Source of the DNA: Diphasiastrum complanatum
Taxonomy: Eukaryota; Streptophyta; Lycopodiopsida; Lycopodiales; Lycopodiaceae
Length of the DNA: 64,000 bases
NCBI GenBank assembly: GCA_029204225.1
Contig: CM055092.1
Span: 69,050,229 to 69,114,228, forward strand
Direction of reading: 5' to 3'
Part shown: piece after piece, positions 24,170 through 35,221 of the stretch
Layout of the letters: the number at the start of each line of letters is the position of its first letter
Position numbering within the stretch: the first letter of the stretch is position 1
Made by a program: the position numbers and the translations under genes
The notes under the pieces: model-generated
What the model was told of the DNA's origin: nothing
The model's input: only the letters and a program-made list of their open reading frames with translations
The model's database searches: none

Positions 24170-25404
24170 TGGTGTCATGATCAATGAATGTGATCGCTCT
24201 CTCTACTAGAATTTTGATGAAAATTACTCTTCTACTTGGCTTTTATGATTTTCCTCTTGTAAGAATGTCATCAATTAAGCTCTCATTACTTCCTGTAATA
24301 ATCAAATCATCCACGTACAACACAATGAACACTATATCTGAATCTTGCCTTAGAATGTAAAGATTAGGATCAGCATCACTCTTTATCATTCCCCTTTCGC
24401 TTGAAGTGTTCATCAATGAAAGAGTACCACGCCGGTGGTGCTTGCTTCAATCCATAAATGGCTTTGTTGAGCTTACAAACGAGATGCTCTCTCCCTGACT
24501 CAACAAATCCTTGAGGTTGTACTAAGTACACCTCTTCATCCAGCACTCCATTAAGAAAAGCAGACTTAAAGTCCATTTGCTGGATCTTCCAACCATAGAA
24601 AGCAGAAATAGCAATGATAGAACGTATAGTTGCCATCTTAGCTACGGGTGCGAAGGTTTCTTCAAAATCAATACCTTCCTGCTGCTCAAATCTTCTCGCA
24701 ACCAACTATGCTTTATACTTGTTGATTTGCCCATCAACTCCATATTTGATCTTGTATATCCATTTGCAAGTGATAGGTGTCTTACCATCAGGTAGCTCAA
24801 CCAAGTTCCACGTCCTATTCTTCGATATAACTTCCATTTTTGTTTCCATAGCTTCACGCCACTCCTTGTGCTCCTTTGCTTTATCAAAAGTTTTTGGTTC
24901 TTGAGCCTTGAGCACAGAACCCATTAGGGCTAGATTCATCTCTAATCTTGCAGGAGGTTTTCGATTTCTACTTGATCTTCTAAGCTCTCTTTGCTCACTT
25001 GATTCGGGAGTATCTCCCTTATTAGCATCACTTGTTACTGACAAGTACCACTTAGGCACTCTCCTAAGAATCTCATTATTGACCTTGTCTTTTTCCATTG
25101 GCTCTTCCATATCGACACCAACTTCTTTCTTCACTTGCACTTTAACTTTATCATCAAAGGGATCAATTGTCACTTGCACATGAGCGTAAGCATCACAACC
25201 AAATACTCGTAAATGAGAAATATTAGGTTTCTTTCCAGTAAAAGCTTCGTAAGGTGTCTTACCCTCCACGGACTTCGTAGGACACCCATAAAAAGATATG
25301 AGTAGTTGTGTTGCATGCTTCTGCCCAAAAGGTGTTTGGCAAACCCTTGCTCTTAAGCATTGCCCTAGCCATCTCCACAATGGATTTGTTTTTCCGTTCT
25401 GCAA
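24170..25404 (-). pseudogene. Element B reverse transcriptase
   Basis: 25404-24706 carries the integrase tail (HATQLL, TPYEAFTGKKPNISHLRVFG), an acidic linker, then AMETKMEVISKNRTWNLVEL and CKWIYKIKY. 24705-24376 carries [37 protein letters not shown] and [16 protein letters not shown]. After a frameshift YVDDLIITGSNES at about 24300 gives the catalytic YVDD. RNase H is absent. Confidence 0.85.
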
Positions 25405-26488
25405 CTCCGTTCTGTTGTGGTGAATAGGGTGTAGTGGTTTTTCTCTTGACCCCCTGATCCTTGCAAAAAATTATAAACTCTGTTGAAAAATACTCAGCGC
25501 CACCATCTGATCTGAGGGTCTTAATATAACAACCTGTTTGTTTTTCAGCTAGAGCTTTGAACTCTCTAAACTTGGCAAAAGCATCAGATTTCTTGTTTAT
25601 GAAATAAATCCAGATATGTCTACTATAGTCATCAATGAATGTGATGTAATAGTAACAACCACTAATGGACCTAGTTTGTATTGGTCCACACAGATCACTA
25701 TGAACAAGATCAAGAATGCCATTGGCTCTTCTTGCTCCATCTTTGGGAAATCTCTCTCTATGTTGTTTTCCCAAAATGCAACCCTCACAAATTTTTCATT
25801 CAAAAGAAATATCAGGCAATCCAACAACTAGATTACCTCTTTTAAGGATTTGCAAGCTTTGAGCACTGATATGACCAAACCTTTGATGCCAAAGATCACT
25901 TCGACTATCAACAATGCTTACCATATCTTGAGTAAAAGATCTCGCATTCAATTTGTAGAGTCGATTCCCGTTGACTCTAGCTCCTGTAGCAATCACTTTG
26001 TAGTGATTCTTGATGTCTTTGACAAGACATTTGTCACTATCAAACTCAACATTTAGTTGTTGATCAGCCATCGTCCCAACCGATAGTAGATTGTTAGTTA
26101 AGCCAGGTACATATTGCACATTGCTTATATGCTTTATCTTCCCGTTGGCTAACTTCACTGGTACCACTCCAACTCCTTTAACAGATAGCAATTTGCAATC
26201 AACTTGTCCAACTTCATCACCATTGTCAGTTTTCTTGAGTTCTGAAAACCACTCTTTCCTTGAAGTCATGTGCTTGGATGCACCACTATCAATGTACCAG
26301 GCATCCTTGGCTTCATCACTTGTCATTAATGTTGTAATGAACAATCCTAAACTCTCACCTATATCATCTTCATATTGATCATCATCGTATTGATATTGAT
26401 CAGTATAATTTTCTTCATAATAATAGTCATGAAATTGATGTTGATCAGCATAATTTTTTGCTTGCCATTTGTCTTTTCTTTGTTCCAT
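25259..26488 (-). pseudogene. Element B protease and integrase
   Basis: 26488-25796: acidic Tyr/Asp-rich spacer, protease motif WYIDSGASKHM, VKLANGKIKHISNVQYVPGL, then the integrase zinc finger (LWHQRFGH with H..H, then CEGC). TGA follows FE at 25796. 25774-25259: integrase catalytic core with DLVHSDLCGPI, ITFIDDYSRHIWIYF, LRSDGGAEYFS and PQQNGVAERKN; the family DDE residues are D in VHSD, D in RSDGG and E in AERKN. The frame is lost after NTFWAEACNTT. Confidence 0.85.
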
Positions 26489-26579
26489 CTCCTTCTGTTT
26501 CTTGAAGCATTCACGCTCCCAGTGGCCAGGTTTGTTGTAGTACCTACAATCTCCAGGTTTATTTTGTCTTGAATAGTCG

Positions 26580-27345
26580 CGTCCTTGACCTCGGCCTTGA
26601 TTCCAATTGTCTCAATTCGGATTATCATTGACTTGCTCATGAAATTGTTGAAATGATCCCCGACTTGAGTTTCCTCCTCTCAATTGATACCTTCCTCGGC
26701 CAAATCTTCCACCTCGTCCTCTAATTGCAAGAGCTTGATCATAGCTCCTGTTACAATGATTCAAGTTCTCTTGACGTTGCTCTTCTTTCAAAAGAAATCC
26801 ACCTAGTTCTTCATAGGTTGGAAGATTTTCTCTTGTGGCTATACTCGTCACAAACATCTGATGTGACTCACTCAGACTATTCAATGTCAATTGCACGATC
26901 TCACGATCTTGTACTCACTCTCCAACTGCTGCTAATTGATCACGGATCTCTTTGATCTTCAGTATGTGATCGGCAATAGTTGCACCATCATCCATCTGCA
27001 ATGTATGCAACCTTGTCTTTAGAAATAGTATTCGAGATGTATTTGTCGTTTCAAACAATGCCTTCAATGTATCCCATGCTTCTTTTGGTCCTTTTATCGG
27101 AAATATAGGGAATAATTGCATCTCTAACTGATAAGTTGATGACATTCTGGGCTTTCCATCTTCTCCTATCAAATGTCCACTGATCTTCTTCAATCACTGG
27201 CCTTGTCTCTTCACCTATCACGATCTCTCATAGCTCCTTTTCCATCAAAATGTTCTTCAGTTTGAATTTCCAAACTGCATAGTTGCCGGCACCTTCCAAT
27301 TTGCTTGACTCATTAAGGACACTCTCGCTTAGAGTTCCCATTACT
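26580..27345 (-). pseudogene. Element B gag
   Basis: Order on minus: MGTLSESVLN, NYAVWKFKLKNILMEKEL (DUF4219/UBN2-type start), KEAWDTLKALFETTN, LKTRLHTLQM, TIADHILKIKEI, NSLSESHQMFVTSI, YEELGGFLLKEEQR, then a Gly/Arg-rich stretch (IRGRGGRFGRGRYQLRGG). The zinc knuckle CRYYNKPGHWEREC follows at about 26530, in which the second Cys of CCHC is Tyr, so zinc binding would be impaired. Capsid and nucleocapsid functions are inferred from the family. Confidence 0.8.
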
Positions 27346-27412
27346 GGATAGATGAGTCTGGATCACAAAATTTATTCACACCACAAAACTGTAAATTTTA
27401 GATTGTACACCT

Positions 27413-27664
27413 GATATCGGTACGACGTGCGGGAGCACGACTGCTCAAGATTCTCTTTACCTCTGGCGCGTCGCTCCGATATTGCTACTGATATGTGATA
27501 TCGGTATGACACGCAGATGTACGACTGCTCTTGGTTTTCTTTACCTCTGGCGCGTCAATCCGATATTGGTATGGATATGCTATATCTGTATGACGCGCGG
27601 ATGTACAACTGCTCAAGATTTTTCCTACCTTTGGCACGTTGATCCAATATTGGTATGGAAAAGA
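27413..27664. repeat. 84-bp tandem repeat, three copies
   Basis: Units begin at about 27413, 27497 and 27581 and share GATATCGGTATGACGCGC, ACTGCTCAAGATT and TACCTCTGGCGCGT, with point changes between copies. They are GC-richer than the surroundings and lie upstream of element B gag, where its leader or 5' LTR would be. Confidence 0.9.
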
Positions 27665-27699
27665 TTAAAAATAGAGGGGAATATGAGAACTTTCAGAGG

Positions 27700-27927
27700 G
27701 AATATTCTAGATTTCCCACTTCGGTGCGGCGGCTACGCCGCCTCCTCTTTGCAAAGATTTCAAAATGTGTGATCATTCAAAAGACAGAGATCAGTAATGT
27801 TAGAAGGATATGTGCTCAATTCACACTCCTTTTATGTACAACATGAAATCTAGTGGAAATCATCATGGACATGACCCCAAACTCGAGATAGGAAGATAAT
27901 ATTTTAATAATCTTCACACTCCTCCTT
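27700..27927 (-). mobile_element. Element C polypurine tract and 3' LTR start
   Basis: On minus, AAGGAGGAG (27927-27919) follows the RNase H stop codon by about 5 bases and leads into TGTGAAGATTATT (27918 downwards), the LTR start. It shares GTGTGAATTGAGCACATATC with the fragment at 6031. The right end of the LTR is uncertain; a GGCGGCTACGCCGCC hairpin lies at about 27730. Confidence 0.65.
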
Positions 27928-27932
27928 AAAAT

Positions 27933-28810
27933 TTATGTCCCTATCAACATAGACCTCATCTTCATAAATACATTTTTGAGTAGAGGCTTGGTGAGAAGAT
28001 CTGCAACACAATCTGAAGATGAAATATGCTCCAATGAGATCTCTCTCCCAATGACTTTTTCTCTTACAAAATGATGAGCCAATTCAATATGCTTGCTCAT
28101 TGCATTAAAGACTGGATTATTTGCAAGAGCCTGAGCAGAAATGTTATCATTCTTGATAATTGGTAAATCTTCATCTGAATAACACTTTAGCTCCAAAAGT
28201 AGTCTTTTGATCCAGAAAATCTCCTTTGTTGTGGTTGTAAGAGATCTGTATTCAGCTTCACAGGATGATAAGGAAATAGTTTCTTGCTTCTTTGATAGCC
28301 AAGAAATCAAATTTCCTCCAAGAAATATAGTGTAAGCACTTGTGGATTTCCTATCCAACCTGTCTCCTGCAAAATCTAAATCTGAAAAAGCAATCAAAGT
28401 CAGATCTTCTCCTTCATGGTATAGTCCATAATCCAAGGTAGAAGATATATACAACAATACTCTTTTAGCCAACTTCCAAAGATATAACTTTGGGTCCTGC
28501 ATGTGTTGACTTTGCTTATGAACACAAAAGCTTAGATCAGGCTTAGTCACTATTAACCAAATAAGTGAGCCAATAAGACTCCTATAAAGAGTGATGTCCT
28601 CAAAGGATTTTTCATCATCTTTAATAGGAACTTTTACAGTGTGCTCCATAGGTGTATCTATGCCTTTACAGTTCTCCATATGGAATTTCCTGAGCATGGA
28701 AAGTGCATATCTACTTTGGCTTATAAATGCATGACCTTTCCAAAAATCTATTTCAAGGCCTAGAATATAGTGAAGAACTCCTAAGTCCTACATTTTAAAC
28801 TCAGTACCAA
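27933..28810 (-). pseudogene. Element C RNase H region
   Basis: Starts with LEIDFWKGHAFISQSRYA, then MLRKFHMENCKGIDTPMEH, LIGSLIWLIVTKPDLSF, KLAKRVLLYISSTLDYGL, ISWLSKKQETISLSSCEAEY and HIELAHHFVREKV, ending LTKPLLKNVFMKMRSML. This is a complete copia RNase H end of 254 open residues, terminated by TAA just before the polypurine tract. Confidence 0.9.
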
Positions 28811-28827
28811 GTGAATGTTTAGTTCAA

Positions 28828-29640
28828 CTAACTTCTCATTGTTTCCACAAAGAATACAAAAATTCCTTTTACTGCACTAGGATCTTCCTTCTTCCTAGTT
28901 TCTAGAGGCACATGCACAAAGCATACACAGCCAAAAATCCTAAGATGATCTACCTTAGGCTTTTTCTTATACAACATCTCAAATGATGTCTTTCCTCCTA
29001 TTGCAAGATTTGGAAGCCTAATACAAAGATAGTTTGCACATGCAACTGCCTCTCCCCAAAAAATTTTAGGTAGAGAAGCTTCCAGCCTAATGGCTTTTGC
29101 ACATTCACACAAAGTTCTATTTTTTCTCTCAGCAACTCCATTTTGCTGAGGAGTATATGAACAAGAGGACTCTCTTTGAATACCCTGTCTCTCACAAAAT
29201 TCTTTAAACTTATTGGAAGTGTATTCCCCTCCACTATCACTTCTTAAAGCTTTTAACTTGAAAGGAAACTGCTTCTCTACATAAGCTTTAAAAGTAAGAA
29301 AAACATCATAAACCATGGCTTTTGAAGACAGCATATAGATCCAAGAATGTCTTTTATAATCATCTACAAAAGAGACAAAGCAGTTAGCTCCTCCTTTGCT
29401 CTTAGTTGATGAGAAATGAACATCTGAGTGTACAAGTTCAAATGGTTGCTTTGTCTTGATACTTGATCTAGGAAAAGGCCTTCTGTGTGACTTTGCCAGC
29501 ACACAAGCTTCACAAGGTAGAAGCTCCTTTGACAGTGTCTTTGGTAGACCAACAACTTTTCCTTATTTGACCATAGATTGCATGGCTTTGAAATTGGGAT
29601 GATTCAATCTCTTGTGCCACAGATCCTCCTATAGAACCTT
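28828..29640 (-). pseudogene. Element C integrase
   Basis: The zinc-binding start DLWHKRLNH and CEAC lies in 29640-29510, interrupted by TAG and TAA. The core at 29502-28828 reads ELVHSDVHFSSTKSKG, FVDDYKRHSWIYML, LRSDSGGEYTSNKF, PQQNGVAERKN, FWGEAVACANYL, then HLRIFGCVCFVHVP. DDE residues are all visible. About 225 residues are open, then the frame ends in unrelated sequence. Confidence 0.85.
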
Positions 29641-29815
29641 GGTCTCATAAGCAATATCTGAAATGTTAGCACTCTCCCTGGAATCTAGTTTGTACAACTT
29701 ACCAGTTCTAGATCCTCAATAACTTCATTTTCTCTTGAGATTATACACTTGTCAACTTGAAACTTGACATCCAATCCATTATCAAACAATTGTCCTACAC
29801 TAATGAGATTCTTAG

Positions 29816-30959
29816 TCAATCTAGGTACATATAGTACATCATGTAAGCAAAAGATTTTGATGATGATGCATGCAATGGAATGCTACCTATTCCTTCAATC
29901 CTACACTCTACATCATTAGCAATATAGATTGATCTTTTTGCACCTAGATATGGCATGAGATTAGTGAAAGAGTTCCTAGAACTAGACATATGGGAACTAG
30001 CCCCACTATCTGTCCACCAAAATTCTTCATTCTTAAAAGGAAAAGATGAAAAAGTAGATATCATTAATGAATCCTCTCTTTCACTCTCTACACCCTCACA
30101 CTCATCCTCATTAGTAAGGTTAGCTTGCTTAGATTGGTTCTTCTTCTTGACACAGTTTGATGCATAGTGTCCTTTCTTGCCACAAAAAACACGTGATCTT
30201 TGACAACTTCTTCTTGCCACTGGATGTTGCACCTTGTGAGGACTAATCCTCACCACCTTCTTTGGCTTTGTCCTTCTTGAAGTGTTGTTGTCCTTTGCCC
30301 TTGCCTCTTGATTTGTCTCTGATGAAGAGTGTTTTGTCATCTCCACCATCTTTCAATGAAAGTCTGTTGATCCTCGACATCTTGTTCTCTTGTTTGCTTT
30401 CTTCAGCAATGAGAACACCTTGCAGTGTCTCCAAGGATGGAAGATCCTCTCTGACAACATAAGTCTGCACAATATTGTCATACTCATCTCTAAGTCCATT
30501 TAGGACTACTTGAACAAGTTCAGTGTTCTTAAGAGCATCACTAATATCAGCTAACTCTTGATGAAGATCCTTAACTCTCATGACATATGATGAAGCACTC
30601 TCATCTACTCTCCCTTAACTTAGAAATATTTGGTTTCTAAGTGTAAGCAATCTAGAAGTATTTTTGATTTCATAGATTGTCTTTAGAGTATCCCAAGCTT
30701 CCTTGGCAGTGGTGCATTTACTATTCTCTCTTAACACTTCGTTGGTAACATTCATTTTTATAAAATGAAGGGAAATTTTGGTTTTTTTGTGGAATGTTAA
30801 AGCTTCATTAGGTGCAGTAGGTTCTTCTTCAGCTCTACTCACAATATCCATTATGTCTTGTAGAATCAACAATGATTCCATTTTGATCTTCCACATTGCA
30901 TAATTGGAAGATGTTAATCTCTCACTGTGCTCTAAGAAATGTGAACTAGATGAAGGCAT
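29816..30959 (-). pseudogene. Element C gag, zinc knuckle and protease
   Basis: 30959-30615: MPSSSSHFLEHSERLTSSNY, MWKIKMESLL, KEAWDTLKTIYE (gag). 30581-30243: MRVKDLHQELADI, VLNGLRDEYDNIV, LETLQGVLIAEE and a Lys/Gly-rich basic stretch. 30349-29816: zinc knuckle with FCGKKGHYASNC, an acidic spacer, protease motif WWTDSGASSHM, then IANDVECRIEGIGSIPL. Frames change twice between these blocks. Confidence 0.8.
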
Positions 30960-31282
30960 CTTCTTGGTGAGAAATTCTAGTAATGATAAAAAAAATGGAG
31001 TTGAAAGGATGGTGCTTGCTATCTCAATCTAGGATCTAACATGGATGTTGATCCACCTTATGAAATCTAGCAACAGATGTGAGAACAAATTCTCAATACA
31101 GAAAATCAATCTATCTTAAATTTGGATCTTGCTTCAGTCACAAAACAAGAAGCACATGCAAGCAAGAAGTCTATCTCTCCCACGAGTTTCAATGTACTGA
31201 TAAACTCTCTAGGAACTTACTTTCAACTCACACATGGTAATATGTGTGAAATGAAAAGTCTAAGACCTCAGAACACTCACTT
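30960..31282. other. No gene; junction of elements C and D
   Basis: About 320 bp upstream of element C gag. An A/T-rich leader-like segment; no primer-binding site or LTR end could be found, so element C's 5' LTR is missing or unrecognisable. Confidence 0.5.
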
Positions 31283-31663
31283 CTATCCAATTCTACTTGA
31301 TTGATAGTGAAAAAGACCAACCAAATCTGAAGTTAAAGCAACAAGTAGGCGTAGAGTATTCCACTTACATACTGGCAAAAACGTCTCCTCATAGTCAATG
31401 CCTTTACTTTGTGCATACCCTTTGATCACCAATCTTGCCTTGTGCTTTGATATACTTCCATCTGCATGGTACTTAGTCCTATATACCCATTTGCAACCAA
31501 TGGGTTTCTTGCCAGCTGGTGGTTCTACTAAGTCCCATGTGCTATGCTTAGCAATTGACTCCATCTCCTCAAATGTCATCATCCTTCGCTTCACCATAAG
31601 TCGAAGGTTCTTTGCCTTGAATAATGCTAGATAAGAGAGCATAATTTGCTTCATAACTTTCAA
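31283..31663 (-). pseudogene. Element D reverse transcriptase N-terminus
   Basis: KHSTWDLVEPPAGKKPIGCK, WVYRTKYHADGSISKHKARL and GYAQSKGIDYEETFLPV identify the start of copia reverse transcriptase. The match ends after about 110 residues, without YVDD. Confidence 0.85.
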
Positions 31664-31878
31664 GTTGTGTCTTCTCTCTTGTTGATCTCCGTAGCTCTCC
31701 CTGGCTAGATGATCCTAGAAAGTCATCCATGTCGCGGCTCTCCAACAATCTCTCAAACCACTTAGGGAGCTACCTGTCAGATGATCGGCTTCCTGGTGAA
31801 AATGTATCCCATGGTACATCCTTCTCCTTGCATTTGTCACCTACAATTTCAATCCTTCTTGCACCAAAAGGTTTGTCT

Positions 31879-33339
31879 CTACCTCCAAGCTATTTCTTGG
31901 GGTTGAGTAGTAGTATCTTGAGATGTATCCTCATGTTCATCACTTGGAAAGTCAATGAATGGATCATCATCATGAGGTATCCTCACTATACCATCTTTCC
32001 CACTGGATGTGTCTATCTTCTCAGCATCCTCGTCTTCATACATCTTGGAATCATCAAAGATAACATCACGACTTACATGGATTTTGTTTTCCACTGGATC
32101 AAAACATCTATAGCCCTTCACACGTTCATCATATCCTAGGAATATACACTTTATAGCTTTCACATCAAGTTTATGTCTCTTAGGAATGTGTACAAAGGCC
32201 TTACATCCAAAGATTTGCAACTGGTTCACCTTTGGTTTTTTCTTCGTGAATGCTTCCTCAGGTGTTATCTTTGGTATGGCAATGGTAATACTTCTATTTT
32301 GAAGATAGACTGTCGTATTGCATGCTTCTGACCAAAAATCTTTTGGTAGTTTCATCTCAGCTAGCATAGATCTGGTACTTTCTACAATCGTACAATTCTT
32401 GCGCTCAGCTACACCGTTGAGATCAGGAGTATGAGATTGCATAAATTGTCTTTTAATCCCACATTGATCACAAAGATCATTGAAGTCATTAGACTTGTAC
32501 TCACCTCCACTATCTAATCTTAGGACTATGATCTTCCTACCTGTCTGATTTTTGACCAATGCTTTGAAGCTCTTGAGATTGACAAATGCATGTGATTTCT
32601 TCTTCAAGAAGTAGATCCACGTCTTATGTGACATATCATCAATAAAGGTCATGAAATAGAAGGCTTTACCTAAGGACATGGTCCTCATAGGCCCGCATAA
32701 ATCTGTGTGGATTAAATCCAGGATGTTCTTTGCTCTTGCAACACCGGCTTTATTGAACTTCTCTCAATGTTGCTTCCCATATACACGCGATTCGCACATC
32801 GATTTCAAGTGGTCTTCTATGGTAAGCAATCTTGTTACCATCTCCAATTTTCTCATCAAACTGAGGCTTCCCAAGTTCAAGTGACCAAGCCTCTTATGCC
32901 ACAACTCAGTTTTCGATGGAATGGACGATACGAGTCCATGTTGCCCCTTGATTGTAGCATTCAACCTGTACAATTTTGTATTGGGCTCCCTTACTCCATC
33001 CGCAATAACTTTGAACTTTTGGTTCACATCCTTCACAAAGCAACGATCATGAGCAAATTCTACTTTCAACTTTGGATCAGTAATGACTCCAACAAAAAGT
33101 AGATTTTTCTTCAAACCTGGTACGTAAAGTACCTCCCTGATCATCCTGCTTTTGCCATCAGGTAGTTGGATTGAAATGGTGCCTATCCCCTTGATCTTGC
33201 ACACATCGCCATTGGCTTGTGAAACGGACGTTCCATTATCCAACACTTTCAAGCTACTGAACCAATTCTTGTTACCCGTCATGTGTCTTGTGGCTCCCGA
33301 GTCAAGATACCACGCTTGATCATCTTGATTAGATGACAA
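31879..33339 (-). pseudogene. Element D protease and integrase
   Basis: 33339-32764: WYLDSGATRHMTGNKNWF (protease), VLYVPGLKKNLLFVGVI, then ELWHKRLGHLNLGSL and MCESRVYGKQH. The second zinc-binding pair appears as C and S/V rather than C..C. 32688-31879: TFIDDMSHKTWIYFLKKK, LRLDSGGEYKSNDF, HTPDLNGVAERKNC, FWSEACNTTVYLQN, LQIFGCKAFVHIPK, GYRCFDPVENKIHVSRDVIF, then an acidic linker. The PQQNGV motif is altered to PDLNGV. Confidence 0.85.
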
Positions 33340-33344
33340 TGCAG

Positions 33345-33970
33345 AGATGAAGATGTCAAAGTCTTAAATCTCACCCTCATCGACAAGGTTACTTGCTTGT
33401 TTTGGTTTCCCCTTGCCTTGTTCCGCCAGGAATTTGCGACATTCACTCTTACAATGGCCCTTTTTACCACAATGGAAGCACTTGTCTTTCTTCTTGGTCT
33501 TACTGGAAGATCCCTCATCCTCCTAAGACTTGGCAAATTGCTGTTTAAACTTCTTCTTGCCCTTGCCCTTGCCTTGTTTTTGGCATGTCGCAAGTGCCTA
33601 ATCGTCAGTATTCTCATGTCTAGCTTTCACCATTTCTCTTCATTGCTCTTCCTGCATCAAGATTCATGTGAGCTCGTCAAAGGTTGGCAATCTTTCTCTT
33701 GATGATATTCCGCACACAAACATCTGATAGGATTCTGCAATGCCGCACAATGCATTGTGCACCAGCTCCACATCATGTGTGCGCTCACCAATAGAATGCA
33801 GTTCATCCCTAATTGTTTTGATTCTGGTCATATACGTCTGAATGTGCTCTCCTTGTTCCATTCGGGCACTATTCAACTTTGACTTCAGAAACATGATTTT
33901 TGACAGATTTGACATCTCGAACTGCTCCTTTAGCACATCCCATGTCTGTCTGGGTGTAACAGCATCACAA
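33345..33970 (-). pseudogene. Element D gag and nucleocapsid
   Basis: Reads WDVLKEQFEMSNLSKIMFL, GEHIQTYMTRIKTIRDEL, YQMFVCGISSRERLPTFDEL, ILMQEEQ, a Lys/Gly-rich stretch, and a CCHC knuckle CFHCGKKGHCKSEC at about 33470 with all four zinc ligands intact. The N-terminal third of gag is missing. Confidence 0.8.
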
Positions 33971-34132
33971 ATGTGGGTAATAATGTGATCGCAATGCTTT
34001 TATCAGAGAAGCAAAGTAATTATTCATTGAAAGAGAAATTAGATCGCTAACCAGCAGCCAGTTGGATGCTTATCAAGTGTATGAAATGAGCACTAAAATC
34101 CGTTGGAAAGGAGTGCACTTCAACGCTATTAG

Positions 34133-35221
34133 CGACAATTTTGAGATCTATTTAAATTGAAAATGTCAATATTAATGCATAAAACAGGAATAATCACTTA
34201 ATATATCTTACTTGGTATGATAAAGAATGACCAGATACTTTGTTGCTGGTGTGAATCCACTTGTCAAACACTGTGACAATGTGTCATTATTCTCCTTGAA
34301 GGCCTCGAGCAGAAAGTTACTCAGCACCAACAACTCGTTTGATGAATCTCTTGCAATGTCAAATTGCAAAAGTGTCAACCCGGACTCTGTCACAAGATCA
34401 CTAATAGAAGTCCGTCTGTCTTTGAGATCCAAGCAATCTAAAACTCTAAAATTAATACTAAAATCAAGTTCATCTAGTCTAAAACAAAAAGGAGTACCAA
34501 TTTTATCTATAGCATCCGATATGTCTTTCTCAAATCTAAGATACTCATCCAAATCTATATATGTATAAAAAATTGGAGGAGGAGGAGAGGGTGGATGTGT
34601 AGTGTCTACAAGAATTAAAGTGGTATCCAAAACAACTGTAGCTATATTTACAGCATTATCAACAACATCGTTATCTACAATTGATTCCGGGTCAGGTTTC
34701 ACAGAATCTGTGGTGTCTACGATCTTTGCTTTCTTTGGAGCTCTCTTGGGGGCACTCTGCTTCCTAGGACGCTTCATAGGAAGATCAGTCCTATCTACAG
34801 GTGTTGGCCTAGGAGCAGAAGGCTGAGATACGTGCAACCTACAGATCCTATCCCTCATTCTCATCAGGAGCTGAAAATCCTTGGGCATTATTGTGACTCT
34901 CTTGGAATGAATGGCAAGCAAAAATTAATCTTAAAAAAAAAGACTAAGATAATCTTCAGCAGCCTCCTGAAGGCACTGAAGAGCACTGGGTGTAAATCTG
35001 ACCAACTGTCCGAGATCATTTCTTGTTATGTTTCGGACAGCACGGTAGAATAGAGCCCTTGGGATCAACAGCGCAGTTGATCTCTGGTACTTGCATATCT
35101 CAGAGAGCCACCTGCTGTGGTTGCGCGTTCTATGTCTAGCAGGAGGGTTAATGGCCAGCGCATGGGCTGAGGATGAGCCAGGAGAGAAGAAGTCCCTCCT
35201 GGTCTACTTTCTCCTATCCAT
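34133..35221 (-). pseudogene. Centromeric-H3-like histone fold with long C-terminal extension
   Basis: One frame runs 338 codons from ATG at 35221 to 34208, interrupted only by TAG at codon 6 and TAA at codons 97 and 99. Codons 1-9 (MDRRK, stop, TRR) align with the H3 tail start; the TAG falls at the H3 Gln5 position. Codons 37-66 hold SEICKYQRSTALLIP and FYRAVRNIT; 77-96 hold LQCLQEAAEDYL; 102-117 hold LAIHSKRVTIMPKDFQ, the H3 C-terminal helix. LLIP in helix 1, EAAEDYL, KDFQL and a loop 1 about one residue longer than canonical H3 favour a CenH3-type variant. About 210 more residues follow: a basic NLS-like patch (MKRPRKQSAPKRAPKKAK, codons 149-166), PPSPPPP, then a mostly acidic globular-looking part. 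A GTAAGA donor at the end and an ATAG acceptor near 34149 suggest a short last exon. It is divergent from the gene at 36052. It could be a decayed gene or one in a code where TAA/TAG are sense. Confidence 0.6.

Larger units (their letters stand above)
24170..27345 (-). mobile_element. Ty1/copia element B (gag to RT), decayed
   Basis: A minus-strand gag-pol of the Tnt1-like type, running from MGTLSESVLN at 27345 down to reverse transcriptase at about 24200. RNase H and both LTRs are missing, and no primer-binding site is visible to the right. Interruptions: TGA at about 26912, 26608 and 25796; a frameshift near 25280-25400; TAG at 24706 in KYKA-stop-LVARR; a frameshift near 24390. Three of the four substitutions are TGA where related elements have Arg or Lys, consistent with CGA to TGA change. 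Confidence 0.8.
27933..30959 (-). mobile_element. Ty1/copia element C, RT core deleted
   Basis: A minus-strand element from gag ATG at 30959 to RNase H stop at 27933. Gag, nucleocapsid, protease, integrase and RNase H are present in order, but the integrase C-terminus (about 28830) passes almost directly to the RNase H lead-in (about 28800-28700). The finger/palm of reverse transcriptase with YVDD is therefore missing. In-frame TAA or TAG occur at about 30615, 30244, 29632 and 29560, each at a place where Gln would read naturally. Poly-T indels shift the frame near 30195. Confidence 0.8.
31283..33970 (-). mobile_element. Ty1/copia element D, truncated at both ends
   Basis: A minus-strand element from within gag (about 33970) to early reverse transcriptase (31283). 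Gag begins mid-domain, and reverse transcriptase stops after DYEETFLPVCKWNTLRLLVAL, so the catalytic part is lost. No LTR is attached. Lesions: two TGA in gag (about 33664 and 33640; Gly and Arg positions), TAG at about 33524, TAA at about 33364, TGA at about 32766 in KQH-stop-EKF, and frameshifts near 31870 and 31660. Confidence 0.8.

Noticed and set aside
33279-33617. 112-residue Arg-rich frame on minus
   Set aside because: It is the out-of-phase reading of the Lys/Gly-rich nucleocapsid of element D.
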